From contig NZ_WOXS01000002.1 in NCBI RefSeq assembly GCF_009852415.1, positions 8,326,117-8,390,116 of the forward strand: a stretch of DNA of 64,000 nucleotides, read 5' to 3'. Below the pieces are notes generated by a model. It was not told where the DNA came from. It worked only from the letters and a program-made list of their open reading frames with translations, and did no database searches. The translations under genes were made by a program, and so were the position numbers. Positions within the stretch are counted from its first letter, which is position 1. Every line of letters starts with the position of its first letter. This stretch comes from Streptomyces sp. Tu 3180. GTDB taxonomy: Bacteria; Actinomycetota; Actinomycetes; Streptomycetales; Streptomycetaceae. This document shows positions 1 through 8,020 of the stretch, piece by piece.

Positions 1-1
1 G

Positions 2-178
2 CGCCACCTGCCCGGCACCGGGCCCGGCGCCACCGTCGCCGACGCGCTGGCCGTCCTCGGCGCCGAGCCCGTGCCGCGCGCGGCACGGGCTCGGCGCCGC
101 GAACGGCCCGCCCGGTGGCTCCGCCCGCACTCCACGCACGGCCCGCCCGGCGTCCAGGCGCCCCCGAGCGAACGTTGA
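2..178 (+). CDS. Possible C-terminal end of a gene cut by the window edge
   Basis: An open frame enters from the left edge and stops at a TGA at 176-178. Codons have strong G/C third positions, as in real genes here. About 58 residues are visible, beginning RHLPGTGPGATVADALAVLG and becoming arginine/proline-rich. No family is recognised. A perfect hairpin lies inside the frame, so the true gene may end earlier in another frame. Confidence 0.25.
   Translation, partial: RHLPGTGPGATVADALAVLGAEPVPRAARARRRERPARWLRPHSTHGPPGVQAPPSER
59..98. terminator. Perfect 20-bp inverted repeat, possible terminator
   Basis: Positions 59-78 and 79-98 are exact reverse complements with no loop bases between them. 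This is a very GC-rich palindrome. It may terminate the gene entering from the left, but it has no T-tract, so the assignment rests only on the fold and its place before the next gene group. Confidence 0.35.
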
Positions 179-211
179 CACCCTGGGGCGATCGACGCCA
201 AGGAGGTGCCC

Positions 212-349
212 ATGAACGACGGCGACCACAGGACCCCGGACAGCGACGCGGCCGGATCCGGGCCGGCGGCGGTGATCTGCGCGCCACCGCTGCGGCTGGC
301 CGGCGTGGACGACGACGAGGAGACGACGATCGTCCGCGGCATCGACTGA
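212..349 (+). CDS. 45-residue acidic small peptide, unknown function
   Basis: An ATG follows a near-perfect ribosome site (AAGGAGG, five bases upstream) and opens a 45-codon frame ending in TGA. The product starts MNDGDHRTPDSDAAG, has a short hydrophobic middle (AAVICAPPLRLAGV) and ends with an acidic tail (DDDEETTIVRGID). There is one cysteine, no signal peptide and no known motif. It lies upstream of the PPOX-like gene on the same strand. The ribosome site is stronger than those of many real genes nearby, which is the main evidence. It could be a ribosomally made peptide, a regulator or a chance frame; no function is assigned. Confidence 0.5.
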   Translation: MNDGDHRTPDSDAAGSGPAAVICAPPLRLAGVDDDEETTIVRGID

Positions 350-467
350 CCCCCCGGCCGCCCCCACCCCCCACCGCCCGGCCGGCGCCCGCCGGGCGCC
401 CGCCGGGCCCGCGGGCCGCCCCCCGGCCCCCGCCCCCCTTCTTCCAGGACGTAAGGACGCAACGACG

Positions 468-887
468 ATGCCCCTGCCCCAGCCGCGCCCGGCCGCCGTG
501 GCGGTGTCCGCCTCCCTGGAGGCGTTCCTCGCCGACCCCCGGCACGTCGCCGCCTTCACCACGATCCGGCCCGACGGGTCACCGCACGTGGCGCCGGTGC
601 GGTTCACCTGGGACGCCTCCTGCGGCCTCGCCCGGGTGATGACGGTCGCCTCCTCGCGCAAGGCCCGCAACCTGCTGGCCGCGCCCGGCAGCCGGGTGGC
701 GCTGTGCCAGGTGGACGGGTTCGCCTGGGCCACGCTGGAGGGCACCGCCACCGTCGTGCGCGACCCGCAGCGGGTGGCGCACGGCGCCCGGCTGTACGCC
801 CGGCGGTACTGGTCCGCGCCGCCCGCCCCGCCCGGCCGCGTGGTCATCGAGATCGCTGTGGACCGGGTGCTCAGCCTCAACACATGA
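468..887 (+). CDS. PPOX-class flavin/F420-binding protein
   Basis: A 139-residue protein of the pyridoxamine-5'-phosphate-oxidase-like split-barrel fold. The core reads FLADPRHVAAFTTIRPDGSPHVAPVRFTWD, broken here at FTTIRPDGSPHVAPV, the usual first strand pair of PPOX F420/FMN-dependent reductases. SSRKARNL, a typical cofactor-phosphate region, and VALCQVDGFAWATLEGTATV follow. Length matches single-domain members. Such proteins reduce small quinones or enones with F420H2 or FMNH2. Next to an aromatic polyketide cluster it could be a tailoring or detoxifying reductase, but it may equally belong to the flank. The cofactor cannot be decided from sequence alone. Confidence 0.85.
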   Translation: MPLPQPRPAAVAVSASLEAFLADPRHVAAFTTIRPDGSPHVAPVRFTWDASCGLARVMTVASSRKARNLLAAPGSRVALCQVDGFAWATLEGTATVVRDPQRVAHGARLYARRYWSAPPAPPGRVVIEIAVDRVLSLNT

Positions 888-931
888 GCGCCGGCCGTCC
901 CGCCCGGACATCCGGGCGGGACGGCCGGCGC
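888..931. terminator. Bidirectional terminator between convergent genes
   Basis: A perfect 21-bp inverted repeat (888-908 with 911-931) with a two-base loop sits between the stop codons of the convergent PPOX-like and SnoaL-like genes. Its position and symmetry fit a shared factor-independent terminator of the GC-stem type common in Streptomyces. Confidence 0.75.
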
Positions 932-938
932 CCGGCCC

Positions 939-1436
939 TCACGCCGCCGGCGCGGGGGAGCCGTCCGCCCACAGCAGCCGGAAGGACAGCTGCGACAGCC
1001 GCCAGCCCGATCCGGTGCGCCGGGCCCGGCCCGTGACGAACGTGCCGGTGGCGAACAGCGGGGCCAGCCCGCCCCGCGGAGGGACGTGGCGCGCGTGGTG
1101 CACGTGCGTGGAGATCAGGTTGGCGCGCAGCGTGGCCCGGTCGCCGTCCACCACCACCACCGGCGCGGACCCCAGGTGCTGGGTGGCCGCGAACGCCGAC
1201 AGCGCCGCGCTGTGGTACGCGGCCATGCCGGCGCGCCCCTGGTGCCGGCTCATCGGGAAGGCGACGACCGCGTCCTCGGTGAACAGGCCGGCCGCCCAGG
1301 CGTCGTCGAGCGTGTCGTCGGCGTCGTCGAGCGAGACGAGATAGCGGTTCAGCAACGCCGCGACGAGCGCGCAGGACTCCTGCGAGGAACGCGCCGAACT
1401 GGTTGCGGATTCATCAATGCTGCGGGTGTAGGTCAT
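939..1436 (-). CDS. SnoaL/NTF2-like protein (nuclear transport factor 2 family)
   Basis: A 165-residue protein with the NTF2-like cone fold pattern: an N-terminal helix (LVAALLNRYLVSLDDADD), an acidic helix followed by AGLFTEDAVVAFP, then HQGRAGMAAYH and alternating strands ending RLSQLSFRLLWADG. Family members in aromatic polyketide clusters act as cyclases, hydroxylases or ketosteroid-isomerase-like enzymes. The MTYTR start at 1436 is preferred. An upstream ATG at 1451 abuts GGAGG with no spacing, though it cannot be excluded. The gene is divergent from the first oxygenase and shares its promoter region with CTGACA repeats, suggesting co-regulation with the cluster. Confidence 0.75.
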   Translation of the reverse strand: MTYTRSIDESATSSARSSQESCALVAALLNRYLVSLDDADDTLDDAWAAGLFTEDAVVAFPMSRHQGRAGMAAYHSAALSAFAATQHLGSAPVVVVDGDRATLRANLISTHVHHARHVPPRGGLAPLFATGTFVTGRARRTGSGWRLSQLSFRLLWADGSPAPAA

Positions 1437-1477
1437 ACCTGAGAATTCCATCCTCCGCCCCCCGCCCGGCAACCTTC

Positions 1478-1529
1478 CTGACAAAGATCTGACATTGCCG
1501 AAGTTTCTCTGGCATTCGCGGCCGAAGTT
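1478..1529 (+). promoter_or_regulatory. Promoter region with 11-bp-spaced CTGACA repeats
   Basis: CTGACA occurs at 1478-1483 and again at 1489-1494, exactly 11 bp apart. A second layer of direct repeat follows: GCCGAAGTT at 1497-1505 and 1521-1529. This lies between the divergent SnoaL-like gene and the first oxygenase. Heptamers with 11-bp period are the classic binding pattern of OmpR-type winged-helix regulators and SARPs. The same CTGACA core recurs three times at 11-bp spacing at 31269. Confidence 0.45.
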
Positions 1530-1602
1530 CTGTACCGGCGGCTATTTACCGCCGTCCGCGGCCCTCGCAATACTGGCCGGACACCAGTGGGAAGAGGGGC
1601 AA

Positions 1603-3072
1603 ATGAACGACTTCGACGCTGACGTCATCGTGGTGGGAGCCGGCCCCACCGGACTTATGCTTGCGGGTGAATTGAGACTCAACGGAGTCTCGGTCACCGT
1701 GCTCGACAAACTGAGCGAGCCCATGCGGCAGTCCCGGGCTCTGGGATTCTCGGCACGGACCATCGAGGAATTCGCCCAGCGGGGCCTGATGGACCGCTTC
1801 GGCGAGGTCGGCGTCATTCCCGTCGGCCACTTCGGCGGGGTGGGCCTGGACTACCAGGTCATCGAGGGCGGCTCCTTCGGCGCCCGCGGCATCCCGCAGG
1901 CCCGCACCGAGGCGGTCCTCGGCGGCTGGGCGCAGGAGCTGGGCGCCCGGGTGCGCCGCGGGACCGAGGTCACCGGCCTGGAGCCGGCCGACGACGCGGT
2001 GACCGTCACCGCCCGCACCGCGGACGGCGACCTGCGGCTGCGCGCCCGCTACGTGGTGGGCTGCGACGGCGCCCGCAGCGCCGTGCGCACCCTGGCGGGG
2101 ATCGACTTCCCCGGCACCGAGCCGACCATCGAGCTGCGCTTCGCCGACGTGGCCGGCGTCCGGCTGCGCCCGCGCTTCAGCGGCGAGCGGGTCGCGGACG
2201 GCATGGTCATGGTGATGCCGCTCGGCCCGGACCGCAGCCGCGTCATCTACTTCGACCGCACCGAGCCGCTGCGCACCGGCCCGGACCCGATCACCTTCGA
2301 GGAGGTCGCCCGGACCTTCGAGCGGCTGTCCGGCGAGGACATCAGCGGCGCCACCCCGCTGTGGGTCAGCTCCACCACCGACGTCAGCCGCCAGGCCGTC
2401 ACCTACCGCAAGGGCCGCGTCCTGCTGGCCGGCGACGCCGCCCACATCCACCTGCCGATCGGGGCGCAGGGCATGAGCGCGGGCGTGCAGGACGCCGTCA
2501 ACCTGGGCTGGAAGCTGGCCCTGGCAGTCAAGGGACAGGCGCCCGAGGACCTGCTCGACACCTACCACAGCGAGCGCCACCCGGTCGCCGCCCGCATCCT
2601 GACCAACACCCTGGCCCAGCGCACCCTCTACCTCGGCGGCGACGAGATCGCCCCGCTGCGTGAGGTGTTCGCCGAGCTCGTCGAGGGCTACGAGTCCGTG
2701 CGGCGCCTGCTGGCGGGCATGGTCACCGGCCTGGACATCCGCCACGACGTCGGCGAGGGCGACCACCCGCTGCTCGGCCGGCGCCTGCCGGAGCGGGAAC
2801 TGGTCGTGGACGGCGAGAAGATCTCCAGCTTCACCCTCCAGCACACCGGCCGCCCGCTGCTGCTCGAACTCGGCGGCGACCACGGGCTGCGCGCGGCGGC
2901 CGCGGGCTGGGCCGACCGGGTCGAGACGGTGGCCGCCGACTTCGACTGCGAGGCCCCCCTCGACGGCATCCTCGTCCGCCCCGACGGCTACGTCGCCTGG
3001 GTCGCGCCCACCGGGGCCGGCGCCGACGGCCTGGCCGCCGCCCTCACCCGCTGGTTCGGCCCCGCCGCCTGA
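1603..3072 (+). CDS. PHBH-type FAD-dependent aromatic hydroxylase (angucycline oxygenase)
   Basis: A 489-residue class A flavoprotein monooxygenase. The N-terminal dinucleotide fold is VIVVGAGPTGLMLAGEL; the DG motif VGCDGARSAVR lies near residue 150 and the GD motif LLAGDAAHIHLPIGAQG near 275, followed by a thioredoxin-like C-terminal domain. Length and order match the PgaE/RdmE/JadH/AlpK-type enzymes that hydroxylate angucyclinones using NADPH and O2. The ATG at 1603 follows GAGGGGC; the open frame extends further upstream without a good start. It opens the PKS core operon, 52 bp before the JadG-like gene. The hydroxylated position cannot be told from sequence, and four close paralogs lie in the window. 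Confidence 0.9.
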   Translation: MNDFDADVIVVGAGPTGLMLAGELRLNGVSVTVLDKLSEPMRQSRALGFSARTIEEFAQRGLMDRFGEVGVIPVGHFGGVGLDYQVIEGGSFGARGIPQARTEAVLGGWAQELGARVRRGTEVTGLEPADDAVTVTARTADGDLRLRARYVVGCDGARSAVRTLAGIDFPGTEPTIELRFADVAGVRLRPRFSGERVADGMVMVMPLGPDRSRVIYFDRTEPLRTGPDPITFEEVARTFERLSGEDISGATPLWVSSTTDVSRQAVTYRKGRVLLAGDAAHIHLPIGAQGMSAGVQDAVNLGWKLALAVKGQAPEDLLDTYHSERHPVAARILTNTLAQRTLYLGGDEIAPLREVFAELVEGYESVRRLLAGMVTGLDIRHDVGEGDHPLLGRRLPERELVVDGEKISSFTLQHTGRPLLLELGGDHGLRAAAAGWADRVETVAADFDCEAPLDGILVRPDGYVAWVAPTGAGADGLAAALTRWFGPAA

Positions 3073-3124
3073 ACCCCCGTCCCCCAAGCCGTCGTTCCAC
3101 CGTCACAGGAAGCGAAGGAAACCC

Positions 3125-3823
3125 ATGCCCACCGTCTCCGTCGAGGACAACCACCTCACCGTCCTCAACCTGTTCACCACCGACGCGCCCGAGAAGCAGG
3201 AATCGCTCGTCCAGGAGATGACGAAGATCGTCAACGCGGCGGCGTACGAGGGCTGGATGTCCAGCACCGTGCACGCGGGCGTCGACAGCCCCGGCACCGC
3301 CAACTTCATCCAGTGGCGCAGCGGCGAGGACCTCGAAAAGCGCTACCAGGGCGAGGAGTTCAAGCACCGCACCCTGCCGGTCTTCGGCGAGATCACCACC
3401 TCCATCCGGCTGCTGCAGAACGAGATCGCCTACACCCTGACCGCCGACGGCCCCGGCAGCCAGGTGACGATCTGCCCGCACCGCGGCAACTACACCGTCA
3501 TCGCCGTGCACAAGGTCCAGCCCGGCGACCAGGACGAGCTGATCGACGCCCTCGGCCCCGGCCAGGCGGGCATCGTCGACGCCCCCGGCTTCCGCGGGCA
3601 CGTCGTCCTCAGGGGCCTGCGCGCCCGCGGCCTGGAGGGCTCCTTCGTCGTCTCCTACGCGCAGTGGGAGAGCAAGGAGGCCTACGACGCCCACCGGGAC
3701 CTGCCGGAGGAGCAGTGGCCGGAGGGCCGCCGCAAGGCCCACGCCCGCATCAGCGCCGTCACCACCGAGGTCGACGTCAACACCTACCAGGTCGTGCTCA
3801 CCCGCTCCGCCGACGACGCGTGA
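3125..3823 (+). CDS. JadG/AlpJ/GilOII-type ring-opening oxygenase (ABM family)
   Basis: A 232-residue protein with two antibiotic-biosynthesis-monooxygenase (ferredoxin-like barrel) halves. The first half includes AAAYEGWMSSTVHAG and FIQWRSGEDLEKR; the second includes YTVIAVHKVQPGDQDEL and SYAQWESKEAYDAH. This two-domain form and length match JadG, GilOII and AlpJ, which oxidatively cleave the B ring of dehydrorabelomycin-type intermediates. In kinamycin this leads to ring contraction to the benzofluorene. A ribosome site (AGGAAGCGAAGGAAA) precedes the ATG. Its presence beside the KS genes is the strongest sign that the angucyclinone is ring-rearranged rather than kept tetracyclic. Confidence 0.85.
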   Translation: MPTVSVEDNHLTVLNLFTTDAPEKQESLVQEMTKIVNAAAYEGWMSSTVHAGVDSPGTANFIQWRSGEDLEKRYQGEEFKHRTLPVFGEITTSIRLLQNEIAYTLTADGPGSQVTICPHRGNYTVIAVHKVQPGDQDELIDALGPGQAGIVDAPGFRGHVVLRGLRARGLEGSFVVSYAQWESKEAYDAHRDLPEEQWPEGRRKAHARISAVTTEVDVNTYQVVLTRSADDA

Positions 3824-3862
3824 GGCGGCGTGCCGCCCGCCGGCACGCCCCGCCGCCCGCCC

Positions 3863-3896
3863 GACGCCCGGCCCTTTATTCGCGGGGCCGGGCGTC
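3863..3896 (+). terminator. Hairpin after the ring-opening oxygenase gene
   Basis: A 12-bp perfect stem (3863-3874 with 3885-3896) and a 10-base loop lie 40 bp after the stop. The 235-bp gap to the cyclase gene suggests the PKS genes have their own promoter downstream. Confidence 0.55.
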
Positions 3897-4058
3897 CGGC
3901 CGCACGACCGGCCGCCCGTGCGCGCGGCTCAGGCCCGCCTCAGGCGCCCCACCGGCCGGGCCCGACCACCGGGCCGCACCGTCGAAGGCGACGGGGACCG
4001 GCCCCGGGCCGGCCGCTTCGCGCACCCTCCCATGCAACCGCCGAGGAGCTGAACCACT

Positions 4059-4388
4059 ATGCACAGCACGCTGATTGTCGCCCGGATGGCCGCGGCCTCG
4101 AGCAACGACGTGGCGCGGCTGTTCGCCGACTTCGACGCGACGGACATGCCCCACCGCATGGGAACGCGGCGCCGCCAGCTGTTCTCCTACCGGGGCCTGT
4201 ACTTCCACCTGCAGGACTTCGACGAGGACAACGGCGGCGAGCTGATCGAGGCCGCCAAGACCGACCCGCGCTTCCAGCGGATCAGCGAGGACCTCAAGCC
4301 CTTCATCGACGCCTACGACCCCACGACCTGGCGCTCGCCGGCCGACGCCATGGCCAGCCGGTTCTACACCTGGGAGGCGTCCGCGTGA
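4059..4388 (+). CDS. TcmI-type polyketide cyclase
   Basis: A 109-residue protein with the dimeric ferredoxin-like fold of TcmI/JadI cyclases: MHSTLIVARM, then a helix with DVARLFADFDATDMPHRMG, then RRQLFSYRGLYFHLQDF, and a C-terminal segment with WRSPADAMASRFYTWE. The motif MGTRRRQLFSYRGLYFHL is typical. It shapes the later rings of the nascent polyketide, setting the angular fourth ring together with the didomain aromatase. Its TGA overlaps the GTG of KS-alpha by four bases (GTGA), so the two are translationally coupled. Placement directly before KS-alpha is usual for angucycline clusters. Confidence 0.9.
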   Translation: MHSTLIVARMAAASSNDVARLFADFDATDMPHRMGTRRRQLFSYRGLYFHLQDFDEDNGGELIEAAKTDPRFQRISEDLKPFIDAYDPTTWRSPADAMASRFYTWEASA

Positions 4389-5656
4389 ACCGGCGACGCG
4401 TTGTCATCACCGGGATCGAGGTCATCGCCCCCGGCGGGGTCGGCCGGGAGAAGTTCTGGGACCTGCTGAGCAACGGCCGCACCGCCACCCGGGGCATCAC
4501 CTTCTTCGACCCCGCCCCGTTCCGCTCGCGGGTGGCCGCCGAAGCCGACTTCGACCCCTACGAGCACGGCCTGACGCCCAAGGAGGTGCGCCGCCTGGAC
4601 CGGGCCGCGCAGTTCGCGGTCGTCGCCTCGCGCGGCGCCGTCGCCGACAGCGGCATCGACCTGGCCGCCCTGGACCCGCACCGCATCGGGGTCACCGTGG
4701 GCAGCGCGGTCGGCGCCACGATGGGCCTGGACGAGGAGTACCGCGTCGTCAGCGACGGCGGCCGCCTCGACGTCGTGGACCACGCCTACGCCGTCCCGCA
4801 CCTGTACGGGTACATGGTGCCCAGCTCCTTCGCCGCCGAGGTCGCCTGGGCGGTCGGCGCCGAGGGCCCCAGCACCGTGGTCTCCACCGGCTGCACCTCC
4901 GGCATCGACTCCGTCGGCTACGCCGTGGAACTGGTCCGCGAGGGCTCGGCGGACGTGGTGATCGCCGGCTCCTCCGACGCGCCGATCTCACCGATCACCA
5001 TGGCCTGCTTCGACGCGATCAAGGCCACCACCCCCCGCCACGACGAACCCGAGTGCGCCTCCCGCCCCTTCGACGCCACCCGCAACGGGTTCGTCCTCGG
5101 GGAGGGCGCCGCCTTCTTCGTGCTGGAGGAGCTGGACAGCGCCCGCAGGCGCGGGGCGCACATCTACGCCGAGATCGCCGGGTACGCCACCCGCTCCAAC
5201 GCCTACCACATGACCGGTCTCCGGCCCGACGGCGTGGAGATGGCCGAGGCGATCGGGCGGGCCATGGACGAGGCCCGGCTGGCCCCGGAGTCGATCGACT
5301 ACATCAACGCCCACGGCTCGGGCACCAAGCAGAACGACCGGCACGAGACCGCCGCGTTCAAGCGGAGCCTGGGCGAGCACGCCTACCGCACCCCGGTCAG
5401 CTCCATCAAGTCGATGGTCGGGCACTCCCTGGGCGCCATCGGCTCCATCGAGATCGCCGCGTCCGCGCTGGCCATGGAGTACGACGTGGTCCCGCCCACG
5501 GCCAACCTGCACACCCCGGACCCGGAGTGCGACCTCGACTACGTGCCCGTCGTCGCCCGCGACCAGCTCATCGACGCCGTCCTGACCGTCGGCAGCGGGT
5601 TCGGCGGCTTCCAGAGCGCCATGGTGCTCGCCGCCCCGGAAAGGAGCCTGGTATGA
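4385..5656 (+). CDS. Minimal PKS ketosynthase alpha (KS-alpha)
   Basis: A 423-residue beta-ketoacyl synthase. The active-site Cys is in STGCTSGIDS (residue 170); the two active-site His are in NAHGSGTKQND and GHSLGAIGS. Length is normal for type II KS-alpha. It condenses malonyl units on the ACP together with KS-beta to form the octa- or decaketide backbone. The GTG start overlaps the cyclase stop, and the stop overlaps the KS-beta ATG (ATGA), giving the fixed alpha/beta ratio expected for the heterodimer. Confidence 0.97.
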   Translation: MNRRRVVITGIEVIAPGGVGREKFWDLLSNGRTATRGITFFDPAPFRSRVAAEADFDPYEHGLTPKEVRRLDRAAQFAVVASRGAVADSGIDLAALDPHRIGVTVGSAVGATMGLDEEYRVVSDGGRLDVVDHAYAVPHLYGYMVPSSFAAEVAWAVGAEGPSTVVSTGCTSGIDSVGYAVELVREGSADVVIAGSSDAPISPITMACFDAIKATTPRHDEPECASRPFDATRNGFVLGEGAAFFVLEELDSARRRGAHIYAEIAGYATRSNAYHMTGLRPDGVEMAEAIGRAMDEARLAPESIDYINAHGSGTKQNDRHETAAFKRSLGEHAYRTPVSSIKSMVGHSLGAIGSIEIAASALAMEYDVVPPTANLHTPDPECDLDYVPVVARDQLIDAVLTVGSGFGGFQSAMVLAAPERSLV

Positions 5657-6864
5657 CCGCCTCGGTGGTGGTGACCGGCCTGGGCGTCGCGGCGCCCAAC
5701 GGCCTGGGCACGCGCGACTACTGGTCGGCGACGCTGGCCGGCAAGCACGGCATCGGCCGCATCACCCGCTTCGACCCCTCCGCCTACCCCGCCCGGCTGG
5801 CCGGAGAGGTCCCCGCCTTCGTCGCCGAGGAACACCTGGGCAGCCGGCTGCTGCCGCAGACCGACCGGGTCACCCGGCTGGCGCTGGTCGCCGCCGACTG
5901 GGCGCTGAAGGACGCCGGCGCCGACCCCGGCCGCCTCCCGGAGTTCGACATGGGCGTCATCACCGCCTCCGCCGCCGGCGGCTTCGAGTTCGGCCAGGGC
6001 GAGCTGCAGAACCTGTGGAGCCGGGGCAGCCAGTACGTCTCCGCCTACCAGTCCTTCGCCTGGTTCTACGCCGTCAACAGCGGCCAGATATCCATCCGCA
6101 ACGGCATGAAGGGCCCCTCCGGGGTCGTCGTCAGCGAGGGCGCGGGCGGCCTGGACGCCGTCGCGCAGGCCCGCAGGCAGATCCGCAAGGGCACCGCCCT
6201 GATCGTCACCGGCGCGCTCGACGCCTCGATCTGCCCCTGGGGCTGGGTCGCCCAGCTGACCACCGGCAAGCTGTCCACCAGCGACGAACCGGCCCGCGCC
6301 TACCTGCCCTTCGACCGGGACGCGCGCGGCTACGTGCCCGGCGAGGGCGGCGCCATCCTCATCGCCGAGGACGCCGGGGCGGCCCGCGCCCGCGGCGCCC
6401 GCATCTACGGCGAGATCGCCGGCTACGGCGCCACCATCGACCCGCGCCCGGGCAGCGGACGCGAACCGGGCCTGCGCAAGGCCATCGAGGTCGCCCTCGC
6501 CGACGCCGCGGCGGACCCCGCCGACATCGACGCGGTCTTCGCCGACGGCGCCGGCGACCCGGCCGGCGACCTCGTCGAGGCCCGGGCCATCGCCGCCGTC
6601 TTCGGGGACCACGGGGTGCCGGTGACCGTGCCGAAGACCATGACCGGCCGCCTGTACTCCGGCGCCGCGCCGCTGGACCTGGCCGCCGCCTTCCTGTCGA
6701 TCCGCGACGGGGTCCTGCCCCCCACCGTGCACACCGATCCGTGCCCGGACTACCCGCTCGACCTGGTCCTGGCCGAACCCCGCCCGGCCCCCGTGCGCAC
6801 CGCGCTCGTCCTGGCCCGCGGCAGCGGCGGCTTCAACTCCGCGATGGTCGTGCGCGCCGCCTAG
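5653..6864 (+). CDS. Minimal PKS chain-length factor (KS-beta)
   Basis: A 403-residue ketosynthase-like protein lacking the active-site Cys. The corresponding segment is VVSEGAGGLDA with Glu at residue 162, where most chain-length factors have Gln. It forms the heterodimer with KS-alpha and sets chain length. PYRDARGYVPGEGGA-type and NSAMVV C-terminal segments agree with the family. The start overlaps the KS-alpha stop. The Q-to-E exchange is visible directly and may be lineage-typical. A PKS with KR, angucycline cyclases and a JadG-like enzyme normally makes a decaketide, but chain length is inferred, not shown. Confidence 0.96.
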   Translation: MTASVVVTGLGVAAPNGLGTRDYWSATLAGKHGIGRITRFDPSAYPARLAGEVPAFVAEEHLGSRLLPQTDRVTRLALVAADWALKDAGADPGRLPEFDMGVITASAAGGFEFGQGELQNLWSRGSQYVSAYQSFAWFYAVNSGQISIRNGMKGPSGVVVSEGAGGLDAVAQARRQIRKGTALIVTGALDASICPWGWVAQLTTGKLSTSDEPARAYLPFDRDARGYVPGEGGAILIAEDAGAARARGARIYGEIAGYGATIDPRPGSGREPGLRKAIEVALADAAADPADIDAVFADGAGDPAGDLVEARAIAAVFGDHGVPVTVPKTMTGRLYSGAAPLDLAAAFLSIRDGVLPPTVHTDPCPDYPLDLVLAEPRPAPVRTALVLARGSGGFNSAMVVRAA

Positions 6865-6911
6865 CCCCCCCGACACCGCACAGCCCCAACCACGAACGAA
6901 AGGGACCCACC

Positions 6912-7181
6912 ATGGCCACCAAGCTGTTCACCCTGGACGACCTCAAGCGCACCCTGCGGGAGGCCGCAGGGGTGGCCGAGGGCGTCGACCTGGACGGCGA
7001 CATCCTCGACACCGAGTTCGAGGTGATCGGCTACGAGTCGCTCGCGCTGCTGGAGGCCGGCAGCCTGATCGAGCGCGAGTACGGCATCTCCCTGGACGAG
7101 GAGGCCGTCGGCGAGGCCAACACGCCGCGCTCCTTCATCGACGTCGTCAACGCGCAGCTCGCGCCGGCCCAGGCCGCCTGA
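6912..7181 (+). CDS. Acyl carrier protein of the type II PKS
   Basis: An 89-residue carrier protein. The phosphopantetheine Ser is Ser43 in GYESLALLE, a Y-E-S variant of the usual D-S-L motif. Acidic helices before and after (AAGVAEGVDLDGD, LIEREYGISLDEE) are typical. A ribosome site (GAAAGGGA) precedes the ATG. It follows KS-beta and precedes the ketoreductase, the standard minimal PKS order, and holds the growing polyketide. Confidence 0.95.
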   Translation: MATKLFTLDDLKRTLREAAGVAEGVDLDGDILDTEFEVIGYESLALLEAGSLIEREYGISLDEEAVGEANTPRSFIDVVNAQLAPAQAA

Positions 7182-7194
7182 AAGGGGACCTGAG

Positions 7195-7983
7195 ATGACG
7201 CAGCACAGCACCCCGCGCACCGCCCTGGTCACCGGCGCCACCAGCGGCATCGGCCTGGCCTCGGCCCGCCTGCTGGCCTCCACCGGCCACCGCGTCTTCA
7301 TCGGCGCGCGCAGCGCCGACAACGTCGCCGCCACCGTCAAGGACCTCCAGGCCGAGGGCCTGGAGGTGGACGGCGCCGTGGCCGACGTGCGCGACACCGC
7401 CTCGGTGGAGGCGTTCGTGCAGGCCGCCGTCGACCGCTTCGGCCCCATCGACGTGCTGGTCAACAACGCGGGCCGCTCCGGCGGCGGCGTGACCGCCGAC
7501 CTCACCGACGAACTGTGGCAGGACGTGCTGGAGACCAACCTCACCAGCGTCTTCCGGGTCACCCGCGCGGTCCTGACCACCGGCGGCATGCGCCACAAGG
7601 ACCGCGGCCGCATCATCAACATCGCCTCCACGGCCGGCAAGCAGGGCGTCGTCCTGGGCGCCCCCTACTCGGCCTCCAAGCACGGCGTGGTCGGCTTCAC
7701 CAAGGCCCTGGGCAACGAACTGGCCCCGACCGGCATCACCGTCAACGCGGTCTGCCCCGGCTACGTCGAGACCCCGATGGCCCAGCGCGTGCGCCAGGGC
7801 TACGCGGCCGCCTACGGCACCACCGAGGACGCCATCCTGGAGAAGTTCCAGGCGAAGATCCCGCTCGGCCGCTACTCCACGCCCGAGGAGGTCGCCGGCC
7901 TCGTCGGCTACCTGGCCTCCGACACGGCCGCCTCCATCACCGCCCAGGCCCTCAACGTCTGCGGCGGCCTGGGCAACTTCTGA
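7195..7983 (+). CDS. Polyketide C-9 ketoreductase (SDR)
   Basis: A 262-residue short-chain dehydrogenase. The NADPH-binding loop is TGATSGIG, followed by NNAG, the catalytic Ser in INIASTAGK and the YSASKHG active-site Tyr/Lys. The C-terminus (ALNVCGGLGNF) is typical of ActIII-type ketoreductases. These reduce the C-9 carbonyl of the nascent chain and guide first-ring closure. GGGGAC precedes the ATG 13 bp after the ACP gene. High confidence, given position and family signature. Confidence 0.95.
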   Translation: MTQHSTPRTALVTGATSGIGLASARLLASTGHRVFIGARSADNVAATVKDLQAEGLEVDGAVADVRDTASVEAFVQAAVDRFGPIDVLVNNAGRSGGGVTADLTDELWQDVLETNLTSVFRVTRAVLTTGGMRHKDRGRIINIASTAGKQGVVLGAPYSASKHGVVGFTKALGNELAPTGITVNAVCPGYVETPMAQRVRQGYAAAYGTTEDAILEKFQAKIPLGRYSTPEEVAGLVGYLASDTAASITAQALNVCGGLGNF

Positions 7984-8020
7984 CCTCCGCCCCACCGACA
8001 CCCCTTCGAGGAGACACCTC

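Noticed and set aside
1546..3087. 513-codon open frame opposite the first oxygenase
   Set aside because: Shadow of the real gene caused by extreme GC third positions; composition is Gly/Ala/Val/Asp-rich with no motif and no ribosome site.
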